Shown piece after piece: positions 1 through 6,153 of a DNA stretch of 6,153 bases. The position numbers were made by a program, and so were the translations under genes. The DNA is taken from positions 1-6,153 of the forward strand of contig JAEZUR010000001.1 of NCBI GenBank assembly GCA_023420935.1, read 5' to 3'. The DNA comes from Bacillota bacterium. GTDB taxonomy: Bacteria > Bacillota > Clostridia > Lachnospirales > Lachnospiraceae. Every line of letters begins with the position of its first letter. The first letter of the stretch is position 1. The notes below the pieces were generated by a model. It had not been told where the DNA came from and did no database searches. It saw only the letters and a program-made list of their open reading frames with translations.

Positions 1-215
1 TCAAATTCTATGATCTGCTTTAAGGCTTCAAGTCCATCTAAAACAGGCATTGTTATGTCCATGGTAGTTATCTCGGGATGTAATTCTTTATAAAGGGCAA
101 TGCCTTCTTCGCCATCCTTTGCTTCCCCAATAATTGTGTGTCCCTCTGTCTCTAACAGACTCTTTAAAACTTTTCGAGATGTCTTCGAATCATCAACTAT
201 TAAAATTGTTGCCAT
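1..215 (-). CDS. CheY-like response regulator receiver protein (3' end cut by window edge)
   Basis: The visible 71 residues are the N-terminal half of a receiver domain. They open with MATILIVDDSKTSRK, where D8 and D9 form the Mg2+-binding acidic pair. The phospho-acceptor is D53 in the stretch TTMDITMP, followed by the usual P57 and the LDG turn at 59-61. The DITMP context is typical of CheY-type chemotaxis receivers in Firmicutes, which take phosphate from a CheA-type kinase and change a partner's activity in the cytoplasm. The start is well supported: GGAGG (complement of 224-228) lies 8 bases before the ATG at 213-215. It follows the CheX-like gene by 44 bases with no terminator between, so the two are probably co-transcribed. 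The rest is off the window, so an output domain cannot be excluded. Receiver identity is certain; a CheY role is inferred from motif and neighbour. Confidence 0.9.
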   Translation of the reverse strand, partial: MATILIVDDSKTSRKVLKSLLETEGHTIIGEAKDGEEGIALYKELHPEITTMDITMPVLDGLEALKQIIEF

Positions 216-223
216 TAAAAAAT

Positions 224-228
224 CCTCC
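224..228 (-). promoter_or_regulatory. Ribosome binding site of the CheY-like receiver gene
   Basis: A perfect GGAGG on the minus strand sits 8 bases upstream of the ATG at 213-215. It fixes the start of the truncated receiver gene and shows that it is translated from its own signal, not by overlap with the upstream CheX-like gene. Confidence 0.85.
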
Positions 229-259
229 AATCAAGTAATATGATAATACATGTTTGATA

Positions 260-1147
260 TTATTGAAATTTTAGTACCGTATCTACGGATGCAATTAAAT
301 CAACTCTTACGCCTTCAATGTAAATAGGAATTACATAGAATGAACTAGAAGATTGTAGTTTCTTATTATGGTAGAAGACTGGTGGTAACATGTCAATTTC
401 TACGTCTTCATGACTAAGTTTGGAAGCGAATAATCCATTGATGCAATTAATAAATTCACAAACAGCATCATATGCATCTTCGTCTACTGTATTGAAATTT
501 TCTTTTGCATATGGATTGGCAATGGAAAGTATACCATCATCGTTAGAAGCGAAACCTAGAAAGATAGAATGTTGACCATCTAGTTGTTGCCCAGCTATAT
601 GTAAAAAGGAATAATCAGTTACAGAATATGCGCTATCTATATATAGCTCAGAACTAATAAAACGGTTTAAATTACGAATGGCTAATCCGATGTGTTCCAT
701 ATAAAATGGTTCTTGTATTTTAACAAAGATAGGAACGATGGAATCAAGGTCACCGCTTTTTAATGCGATTAGTTCCGAATCAGTTAAGTTCAATTCTTTT
801 TGATAGGCAATCAGGTTTTCTTCAAATTCCTCAAATGTCATATACCCTTTTTCAACGATTGTTTGAGCAAATAAAAGATATGGATTGCCTTGTAGGCTTA
901 AAAGATGGTTAATCTGTTCTGATGTTAAATACCCTTTTTCTAATGCAATATCTCCAAACCTTTTGTCCATTGTTGCTTGAAGACGATTAATTTCATCGGC
1001 TTTACCAGGTGATAATAATTTTTCTGAAACTGCAATAAGACCAAGCTTAACCCGAATTGTTTTCTGATGAGTAATAATTTCATCAAATTGGGCTTTTGTA
1101 ATCAGATTTTTTTTGATTAAGTAATTACCAAAAAATTGTGCAAACAT
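260..1147 (-). CDS. CheX-like phosphatase with four N-terminal 29-residue repeats
   Basis: This is a 295-residue two-part protein with no signal peptide or membrane segment, so it is cytoplasmic. Residues 5-116 hold four tandem repeats starting at 5, 34, 63 and 92, a period of exactly 29. Each has a hydrophobic-Gly start (G7, G36, G65; A94 in the last), a Leu/Ile/Met-Thr/Ser step (T17, S46, T75, T104) and a Gln near the end (Q28, Q57, Q86, Q116). The pattern resembles the 24-residue motifs of MshEN/type II secretion ATPase N-domains, some of which bind c-di-GMP. The C-terminal part (about 145-295) resembles CheX. E231 and N234 form the ExxN motif (EFINCING), followed by IDMLPPV, matching the CheX-type ExxN-x-I-x-G and LP signatures. 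CheX removes phosphate from CheY-P. The CheY-like gene directly downstream fits as substrate. The start is supported by AAGGGG (1155-1160) 7 bases before the ATG. The CheX call is good; the repeat's ligand is unknown. Confidence 0.8.
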   Translation of the reverse strand: MFAQFFGNYLIKKNLITKAQFDEIITHQKTIRVKLGLIAVSEKLLSPGKADEINRLQATMDKRFGDIALEKGYLTSEQINHLLSLQGNPYLLFAQTIVEKGYMTFEEFEENLIAYQKELNLTDSELIALKSGDLDSIVPIFVKIQEPFYMEHIGLAIRNLNRFISSELYIDSAYSVTDYSFLHIAGQQLDGQHSIFLGFASNDDGILSIANPYAKENFNTVDEDAYDAVCEFINCINGLFASKLSHEDVEIDMLPPVFYHNKKLQSSSSFYVIPIYIEGVRVDLIASVDTVLKFQ

Positions 1148-1167
1148 GGTTTGTCCCCTTTCTCACT

Positions 1168-1188
1168 GTGTATGTTATAAATATACAC
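1168..1188. repeat. Imperfect palindrome GTGTAT-9-ATACAC upstream of the CheX-like gene
   Basis: GTGTAT (1168-1173) and ATACAC (1183-1188) are perfect inverted arms. Two further pairs match toward the centre (TT at 1175-1176 with AA at 1180-1181). The site lies 20 bases upstream of the CheX-like start codon and overlaps the candidate -10 of that operon, a place where an operator would act. AT-rich DNA produces such palindromes by chance, so the function is speculative. Confidence 0.3.
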
Positions 1189-1201
1189 TATTTTGAGTAA
1201 A
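1174..1201 (-). promoter_or_regulatory. Candidate sigma-A type promoter for the CheX-like/CheY-like operon
   Basis: Read on the minus strand, TTTACT (-35) is followed after 16 bases by TATAAC (-10), about 25-30 bases upstream of the start codon. A second candidate, ATGACA-17-TAAATT, lies further upstream (1251 down to 1223). Neither is strong. I saw no clear motility sigma factor (TAAA/GCCGATAA) promoter. The whole intergenic region is so AT-rich that weak -10 matches are expected. Confidence 0.3.
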
Positions 1202-1331
1202 AAAAACAGCAAAATTTTTATTAATTTAGATATTATGCTTAAGAATGTCATATAAAACAGTAAAAAGTTGAATAATTTAGATAAAAATAAATTATCATTT
1301 AAAAAACCAATTTTTCATGGGAATTTATACA

Positions 1332-1360
1332 TTGACAAGGTCGCAGATAGCTTATATTAT
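1332..1360 (+). promoter_or_regulatory. Strong vegetative promoter for the argS operon
   Basis: A perfect -35 hexamer TTGACA (1332-1337) is followed after exactly 17 bases by TATTAT (1355-1360), one mismatch from TATAAT. Transcription would start near 1367, giving an argS leader of about 70-75 bases. That is too short for a T-box, and no T-box signature is present. This is the best promoter in the window and fits constitutive expression of a tRNA synthetase. Confidence 0.8.
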
Positions 1361-1405
1361 TAATAAGAAGAATTTCATTCAAAAAAATGGTTGAAAAAAG
1401 AAACT

Positions 1406-1424
1406 TGCCTTAAGGAATAAGGCA
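1406..1424 (+). promoter_or_regulatory. Small leader hairpin just upstream of the argS ribosome binding site
   Basis: TGCCTTA (1406-1412) and TAAGGCA (1418-1424) form a perfect 7-bp stem with a 5-base loop AGGAA. It ends three bases before the AGGAG at 1428-1432 and lies in the predicted argS leader. No run of T follows it, so it is not a terminator. It could stabilise the mRNA or affect ribosome access; this is inference from position only. Confidence 0.45.
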
Positions 1425-1427
1425 GAT

Positions 1428-1432
1428 AGGAG
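1428..1432 (+). promoter_or_regulatory. Ribosome binding site of argS
   Basis: AGGAG sits 7 bases before the ATG at 1440 and decides that start. The encoded N-terminus (MKKIIDLIG) also fits the family. Confidence 0.8.
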
Positions 1433-1439
1433 TAAATAT

Positions 1440-3206
1440 ATGAAGAAAATTATAGATTTAATTGGATTAGAAGTAACCGAAGCTTTTGTTAAGGCTGGGT
1501 ACGAGGAGAAGTTTGGGTTTGTTACCGTTTCCAACCGACCTGACTTATGCCAATATCAATGCAACGGAGCAATGGCAGCAGCAAAACAATATAAAAAAGC
1601 ACCAATTGCAATTGCCAACGAAGTAGTAGCAATATTGGAGGGTAGCGATACATTTAAAGAAATCACAGCTATTATGCCTGGTTTTATTAATATTAAGATA
1701 AATGAATCATTCCTTGCGGATTATTTAAATGGAATGAAACAAGAAGAGCATTTGGGCTGCGAGAAGACAGATTCTCCAAAGACAATTATGATTGACTATG
1801 GCGGACCAAATGTGGCGAAGCCTCTTCATGTAGGGCACCTTCGTTCCGCAATTATTGGAGAAAGTATTAAAAGAATTGGTAAATTCTTAGGGCATAATGT
1901 AATTGGTGATGTTCATCTTGGTGATTGGGGACTTCAGATGGGTCTTATTATCACTGAACTTAAAAAACGACAACCTGAATTAGTATATTTTAATGAGTTA
2001 TATTCTGGAGAATATCCTACCGAAGCTCCATTTACTATTAGTGAGTTAGAAGAAATATATCCTTATGCCAATGCTTATTCCAAGGAGCACCCAGAATTTA
2101 AGGAAGAAGCAATGAATGCAACTTATTTACTTCAAAACGGCAATCGCGGGTATGTAGCTTTATGGAATCACATTTTAAATGTATCTGTTGAAGATTTGAA
2201 AAAGAACTATGATAATCTAAATGTTTCATTTGATTTATGGAAGAAAGAAAGTGATGCACAGCCTTATATTCCTGATATGGTAAAGTACTTAAAAGACGAG
2301 GGATATGCTAGAATTAGTGAAGGTGCTTTGGTTGTTGATGTAAAAGAAGAGACAGATACCAAGGAAATACCTCCATGTATGATTTTGAAATCTGACGGAG
2401 CTACTTTATATAATACGACAGATCTTGCTACAATTGTAGAACGAAGAAAACTATTTCAACCAGATGCCATTACTTACGTAGTTGATAAAAGACAGGAACT
2501 TTATTTTGATCAGGTATTTCGTTGTGCTAAGAAAACCAAGCTTGTGGATGAAAATACAAAATTAACTTTCTTAGGCTTTGGTACGATGAATGGTAAAGAT
2601 GGTAAGCCATTTAAGACAAGAGATGGTGGCGTTATGCGTCTAGAATCTCTTATTTCTGAGATTAATAGTGCAGTATATGATAAAATCATGAGTAATCGTG
2701 AAGTGAGTGTAGAAGAAGCGCAAGAAATTGCGAAAAAGGTTGGTCTTGCTGCAATTAAATACGGTGATTTATCCAATCAAGCATCAAAAGATTATATATT
2801 TGATATCGATCGTTTTACTGCATTTGAAGGAAATACAGGACCATACATTCTGTATACCATTGTTCGTATTAAATCAATCTTAACCAAATTTAAAGAACTG
2901 AATAAAGAAATAACAAGTTCTGATATCAAGCCAGCCAAGGTAGAAAGTGAACTAGATCTTATGCTTGAGATAAGCAGATATAATGAGACTATTTACAATG
3001 CATTTACTGAAAATGCACCACATAAAATCTGCCAGTTTATCTATGAATTATCCAATGCATTTAATCGATTCTATCATGAAAATAAAATTATTGCACAGGA
3101 AGACAAAGAAATTCAAAATTCATGGATTGCATTAATTACGTTAACAAGCCAGATTTTAATTACATGCATTGACTTACTTGGAATGGAAGCACCAGATCGT
3201 ATGTAA
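1440..3206 (+). CDS. argS: Arginyl-tRNA synthetase
   Basis: This 588-residue cytoplasmic class I enzyme charges tRNA-Arg with arginine using ATP; ArgRS needs bound tRNA for the activation step. The N-terminal additional domain covers about 1-105. The Rossmann catalytic core begins near 115 and carries the HIGH signature as HVGH (130-133) in PLHVGHLRSAIIG, followed by GDVHLGDWG (156-164). The second signature is the degenerate form KTRDGG (392-397) after GKDGKPF, normal for bacterial ArgRS that lack a classic KMSKS. A DALR-type anticodon-binding helical domain runs from about 468 (GPYILYTIVRIKSIL) to the end, which closes with LLGMEAPDRM, close to the usual family terminus. The length is normal and no frameshift is seen. 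It is the first gene of a likely three-gene operon, with its own near-consensus promoter at 1332-1360 and no T-box. Confidence 0.97.
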   Translation: MKKIIDLIGLEVTEAFVKAGYEEKFGFVTVSNRPDLCQYQCNGAMAAAKQYKKAPIAIANEVVAILEGSDTFKEITAIMPGFINIKINESFLADYLNGMKQEEHLGCEKTDSPKTIMIDYGGPNVAKPLHVGHLRSAIIGESIKRIGKFLGHNVIGDVHLGDWGLQMGLIITELKKRQPELVYFNELYSGEYPTEAPFTISELEEIYPYANAYSKEHPEFKEEAMNATYLLQNGNRGYVALWNHILNVSVEDLKKNYDNLNVSFDLWKKESDAQPYIPDMVKYLKDEGYARISEGALVVDVKEETDTKEIPPCMILKSDGATLYNTTDLATIVERRKLFQPDAITYVVDKRQELYFDQVFRCAKKTKLVDENTKLTFLGFGTMNGKDGKPFKTRDGGVMRLESLISEINSAVYDKIMSNREVSVEEAQEIAKKVGLAAIKYGDLSNQASKDYIFDIDRFTAFEGNTGPYILYTIVRIKSILTKFKELNKEITSSDIKPAKVESELDLMLEISRYNETIYNAFTENAPHKICQFIYELSNAFNRFYHENKIIAQEDKEIQNSWIALITLTSQILITCIDLLGMEAPDRM

Positions 3207-3216
3207 TCATTTATAT

Positions 3217-3229
3217 AGAAAGGGTTGGG
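3217..3229 (+). promoter_or_regulatory. Ribosome binding site deciding the GNAT gene start
   Basis: The purine-rich stretch AGAAAGGGTTGGG aligns with an extended Shine-Dalgarno sequence and ends 7 bases before the ATG at 3237. The in-frame TTG at 3225 lies inside this stretch, so it is unlikely to be the start. Confidence 0.6.
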
Positions 3230-3236
3230 TAGAATT

Positions 3237-3509
3237 ATGGAATTTATCAAACAAACCAATCAGATATATGTTGAAAATGAGAAGGGTCAAAGAATTGCAG
3301 AAGTTACATTTCCTGACGTGGAAGATGGAGTCGTTAATATGAATCATACATTTGTGGATCATAGCTTACGTGGTCAAGGGGTTGCTGGCCAGCTACTAGA
3401 AGAGGCTGCTATTCAACTTCGTGCGCAAAAGAAACAGGCTATTCCAACTTGCTCCTATGCAGTACAGTGGTTTGAAAAACACCCGGAATATTCGGATGTA
3501 TTAAAATAG
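3237..3509 (+). CDS. Small GNAT-family N-acetyltransferase-like protein (YjdJ/PF14542 type)
   Basis: Starting at the ATG at 3237, this is a 90-residue protein, the usual size of the short GCN5-related family (PF14542, which includes YjdJ). These proteins keep only the core of the GNAT fold. The acetyl-CoA pyrophosphate-binding loop is visible as RGQGVAGQLL (45-54), matching the R/Q-x-x-G-x-G/A pattern, preceded by the strand HTFVDHSL. The C-terminal PTCSYAVQWFEKHPEY (70-85) matches the conserved family ending, with C72 in the region often conserved there. The substrate is not known for this family, and acetyltransferase activity is inferred from the fold. It lies 30 bases after argS and 24 bases before the DUF815 gene on the same strand with no terminator on either side, so it is probably co-transcribed. 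Confidence 0.85.
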   Translation: MEFIKQTNQIYVENEKGQRIAEVTFPDVEDGVVNMNHTFVDHSLRGQGVAGQLLEEAAIQLRAQKKQAIPTCSYAVQWFEKHPEYSDVLK

Positions 3510-3533
3510 AATATAAGAAAAGCGGGTGAAAAA

Positions 3534-4838
3534 ATGTATCGTGAAATTGCAAAATTAGTCATATACAGAAATTTAGATAAGGATAGTATTTTATTTCAGT
3601 TATCAGGAATTTGTGAGGAATTTGCCTCCGGTAACTATGTAAAAGAAAATTTAATTACGAAAATATATGCACAGATTAATAAGCTACTGGAAGTTGCCAC
3701 TGCAAACGGTTTTGATGAGAATCTATGGCATAATTATCTTGCTTATTTATTAGCAACGAATGAGAATCCATTTAGTATTACATCAGAAAAAGTTGGGGCC
3801 AATCAAGGAACGGTTAATCAGTTTGCTAAAAATGATTTTAAAATATTTAAGGAACTATTTGATTATGATTTTACTCCTATAGAAAATCAATTAGGAATCA
3901 ATTGTTTTAGTATTATATTGGATTATAAGGCAATTGTGAAAACTGAAAGACGATATAACAAGAATGTAAGCGAAAAAGTAAGAACACTTAGTAAACAGAT
4001 TGAGCAGGCCGCCAATGAAGAAGAGATTTTTGCAATTGTAACTGAATTTTACCGTGCTTACGGTGTTGGGAAATTTGGTCTTAACAAAGCCTTTCGTGTT
4101 GCTCATGACGATAATGGTGTAGAACTTTATCCAATTACCAATACAGACGAAGTAGTCTTAAGTGATCTAGTGGGATATGAGATTCAGAAACAGAAGTTAA
4201 TTGATAATACAGAAGCTTTTGTGGAAGGTAGAAAAGCCAATAATGCACTTTTATTTGGAGATAGTGGAACTGGTAAATCAACCAGCATTAAGGCCATCTT
4301 AAATGAGTATTATGATAGAGGACTTCGAATGATTGAAATATACAAGCATCAATTTCAGGATCTTTCTACTGTCATTGCAATGATTAAGAATCGTAATTAC
4401 AAATTTATTATTTATATGGATGATTTATCCTTTGAAGAATTTGAAGTGGAATATAAATATCTAAAGGCTGTGATTGAAGGTGGTCTAGAAACAAAACCTG
4501 ATAATGTTTTAATCTATGCAACTTCCAATCGTCGCCATTTAATTCGTGAAACTTGGAGTGATCGTTCTGACATTTCGAAGGATGAACTTCATCGATCCGA
4601 TACCATGCAAGAGAAATTATCCTTGGTTAACCGTTTTGGTGTTTCTATTAATTATTCAAAACCGACACAGCAAGAGTACTTTGAGATTGTGATTCATTTG
4701 GCAAGACAATATAAGAATATTACACTGACAGATGAAGAGCTTTGTGCAGAGGCCAATAAGTGGGAACTAAGCCACGGTGGTATTTCTGGTAGAACAGCGC
4801 AACAATTTGTTTATTATTTGGCTGGAAAAGAAGAGTAA
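3534..4838 (+). CDS. DUF815-family AAA+ ATPase
   Basis: This 434-residue protein has no signal peptide or membrane helix. Residues 1 to about 185 form a mostly helical N-terminal region with no motif I recognise. From about 205 a AAA+ module of the DUF815 (PF05673) type follows. It shows Walker A GDSGTGKS (242-249), Walker B FIIYMDD (291-297), a sensor-1 Asn at N332 in YATSNRRHL, a candidate arginine finger R367 in NRFG, and a candidate sensor-2 Arg R420 in GGISGRTAQQF. The ATSNRRHL and SDRSD blocks are characteristic of the family. All residues needed for ATP binding and hydrolysis appear intact. The cellular role of the family is not established. The start has AGAAAGCGGGTG, a near-match to an extended Shine-Dalgarno, 5 bases upstream. 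It is the last gene of the argS operon, directly before the terminator at 4853-4895. Confidence 0.9.
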   Translation: MYREIAKLVIYRNLDKDSILFQLSGICEEFASGNYVKENLITKIYAQINKLLEVATANGFDENLWHNYLAYLLATNENPFSITSEKVGANQGTVNQFAKNDFKIFKELFDYDFTPIENQLGINCFSIILDYKAIVKTERRYNKNVSEKVRTLSKQIEQAANEEEIFAIVTEFYRAYGVGKFGLNKAFRVAHDDNGVELYPITNTDEVVLSDLVGYEIQKQKLIDNTEAFVEGRKANNALLFGDSGTGKSTSIKAILNEYYDRGLRMIEIYKHQFQDLSTVIAMIKNRNYKFIIYMDDLSFEEFEVEYKYLKAVIEGGLETKPDNVLIYATSNRRHLIRETWSDRSDISKDELHRSDTMQEKLSLVNRFGVSINYSKPTQQEYFEIVIHLARQYKNITLTDEELCAEANKWELSHGGISGRTAQQFVYYLAGKEE

Positions 4839-4852
4839 ATAATTCATATATT

Positions 4853-4895
4853 AAAAGGACTATCTCGTCAAGATAAATGTGAGATAGTCCTTTTT
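4853..4895 (+). terminator. Rho-independent terminator of the argS operon, probably bidirectional
   Basis: AAAAGGACTATCTC (4853-4866) pairs perfectly with GAGATAGTCCTTTT (4881-4894), a 14-bp stem around a 14-base loop, ending in TTTTT on the plus strand. It starts 14 bases after the DUF815 stop codon. On the minus strand the same stem ends in TTTTAAT, so it can also stop transcription of the convergent hydrolase gene, which ends at 4994. Confidence 0.9.
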
Positions 4896-4993
4896 GATAT
4901 GTAATTATACTAATTAGTTTTATGTAAGCTAATTACACTTATTAATGGTTAAATCTATGTAGTTCTAAATATTTTATAATTTGAAATGTTTTC

Positions 4994-6153
4994 TTACTTA
5001 TATGTAATTGTAAACTTACTTCCAGCTTCTCCAGCTAATACTACATAGCCGTCTTTTGGAAGTTTGATACTTTTTTTACCTGATACGTAAGAATTGTTTA
5101 CATAAGCGCCATCTTTGTTATATACCATAAATGCTGCATTTTTAGGAACTTTTACAGAAACTACTTTAGCAGCTGATTTACTTGTGATTTTGTAATATTT
5201 TGCATAACCGTCTTTTCCTATTAAGCATGTGAATTTTGACTTAGTAGATAAGTTCTTAACGATTTCATCACTAGCGAAAACATAGCCATTGGTATAACAA
5301 TATTCAACGCCATTCTTTTGTTCAAAGGTAAAATCCCTAAGATCTCTTCCATAGTTACCAGGAATCTCTATATTAGATTCGGCATGGTTAGAATCAGAGA
5401 TTGCTAAATTGCCAACATAACCCTCTAACCCTTTTACTAATGGGAAATTAGCTTTTTGAAGTCCATCCAAATACATCTGAGAGGTATATTTTTCACTTAC
5501 AATAAAGTAATTCTTCTTAGCACGCTTCTCCCATACTGCCTTTACTTTCTTGGAAATAGAATTTGCCTCTACCTTTTGAGCTTGATATAAGGAAATAGCA
5601 GTCTGACCAATTCCAGGTAAGGATGCATACATGGAGGTATATAAATATGTCTTGCCATTTTTCTTTTCAAATGAGATATAGCTTGATGAACCAGCTACGG
5701 ACTGATAATATTTACCGTTGCCGCCATAAGAGAAGGTTTGTGGTTGATTACTATCAGATAAGGCGTCATACATGGAAAGAGTACCATCGTCAGCAATCTT
5801 AATATTAATAACACTACCATAATAGCTATAGAAACCAGCATATTCTTTTTGGTCGTTGGTGATAGCTACCTTAGCTGGAGCTACAATAACTTTATCATCT
5901 TTAATTGCTGGTATTGTACCATTTAATTTTAATTTCGCTAGTAATATCTCTTGTGCCATAATTTGATTAAATGAACTAGAACCACCAGAAGTTAAAACGG
6001 CGATAGCCATGTTTTGGTCTGGAAGAACTGTTAAATTGGCATGGTAGCGAAGGCTATCGCCTCCTTTTGATAATGCTTTGATACCATATTGATTAAATGG
6101 GAAGGTAGTAACGGAATCCCAACCTAATCCGTATGCTAAAATTGAATCTTCTT
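4994..6153 (-). CDS. Beta-lactamase-related serine hydrolase, C-terminal part (5' end outside window)
   Basis: The minus-strand frame is open from the window edge to the stop at 4994-4996, giving 385 visible residues. The ATG at 6010 is internal (Met48 here), because the upstream residues continue the family fold. The visible start YGLGWDSV (7-14), then KGGDSLRYHANLTVLPDQNMAIAVLTSG, is the end of a class C beta-lactamase/penicillin-binding fold (PF00144). KGG (29-31) takes the place of the third active-site motif (KTG/HxG). The nucleophile SxxK and the YxN motif would lie off the window. Residues 104-190 (YAGFY onward) look like the beta-rich accessory domain often found after such hydrolases. 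Residues 190-385 form a further beta-rich, Gly/Ser/Lys-rich tail I do not recognise. An extracellular or cell-surface protein is likely, but its signal peptide is not visible. The substrate may be D-Ala peptides, esters or beta-lactams; antibiotic resistance is not indicated. Confidence 0.8.
   Translation of the reverse strand, partial: EDSILAYGLGWDSVTTFPFNQYGIKALSKGGDSLRYHANLTVLPDQNMAIAVLTSGGSSSFNQIMAQEILLAKLKLNGTIPAIKDDKVIVAPAKVAITNDQKEYAGFYSYYGSVINIKIADDGTLSMYDALSDSNQPQTFSYGGNGKYYQSVAGSSSYISFEKKNGKTYLYTSMYASLPGIGQTAISLYQAQKVEANSISKKVKAVWEKRAKKNYFIVSEKYTSQMYLDGLQKANFPLVKGLEGYVGNLAISDSNHAESNIEIPGNYGRDLRDFTFEQKNGVEYCYTNGYVFASDEIVKNLSTKSKFTCLIGKDGYAKYYKITSKSAAKVVSVKVPKNAAFMVYNKDGAYVNNSYVSGKKSIKLPKDGYVVLAGEAGSKFTITYK

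Noticed and set aside
1361..1439. T-box or other riboswitch in the argS leader
   Set aside because: The leader is only about 73 bases, has no T-box signature and no terminator/antiterminator pair; only a short hairpin is present.
2613..2630. Apparent loss of the KMSKS motif in ArgRS
   Set aside because: KTRDGG is the ordinary form in many bacterial arginyl-tRNA synthetases, so it is not a defect.
2510..2776. Minus-strand 88-codon open frame inside argS
   Set aside because: It lies wholly within the strongly conserved argS coding region, has no recognisable domain or convincing ribosome binding site, and is a shadow of the real gene.
3225..3236. TTG start giving a four-residue longer GNAT protein
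   Set aside because: The TTG lies inside the probable Shine-Dalgarno stretch. The ATG at 3237 has proper spacing and gives the usual family length.
3891..4106. Minus-strand 71-codon open frame inside the DUF815 gene
   Set aside because: It is antisense to a clear gene, with a low-complexity hydrophobic translation and no family resemblance.
4911..4935. Second hairpin TAATTAG-11-CTAATTA between the convergent genes
   Set aside because: The stem is nearly all A-T with no T run after it. TAATTA is self-palindromic, so chance pairing is likely, and a much better terminator lies just upstream.

Overview
The window looks like chromosomal DNA of a motile, low-GC Gram-positive anaerobe, most likely a Clostridia/Lachnospiraceae relative. 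The evidence is AT-rich DNA, GGAGG-type ribosome binding sites, a CheX-type chemotaxis phosphatase next to a CheY-like receiver, and a small GNAT and a DUF815 ATPase behind argS. The genus is inference; nothing here fixes it.

Layout. Positions 1-1147 (minus strand) hold two genes of a signalling operon. The first to be transcribed is a 295-residue protein with four N-terminal repeats of exactly 29-residue period and a C-terminal CheX-like domain carrying an ExxN phosphatase motif. The second, 44 bases downstream, is a CheY-like single receiver whose 3' end is cut by the window edge. Positions 1148-1439 are a divergent, very AT-rich intergenic region. It has a near-consensus promoter for the plus-strand genes, weaker candidate promoters for the minus-strand genes, and a 7-bp hairpin just before the argS ribosome binding site. 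Positions 1440-4838 (plus strand) are a tight three-gene run: argS, a 90-residue GNAT-like protein, and a DUF815 AAA+ ATPase, with gaps of 30 and 24 bases. A strong 14-bp stem terminator at 4853-4895 closes it. Positions 4994-6153 (minus strand) hold the C-terminal part of a beta-lactamase-related serine hydrolase, convergent with the argS operon. Its reading frame stays open to the window edge, so its true start lies outside.

How the genes work together. In the left operon, a phosphatase-type protein beside its likely substrate, a phosphorylated receiver, suggests a self-contained signal-resetting pair; the repeats may add a ligand- or partner-sensing part. The argS operon joins a housekeeping tRNA synthetase to two poorly characterised proteins, with no evidence that they share a pathway. 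The serine hydrolase is unrelated. I found no CRISPR array, mobile element, tRNA, rRNA or recognised riboswitch. The most novel-looking item is the repeat-CheX fusion paired with a receiver.
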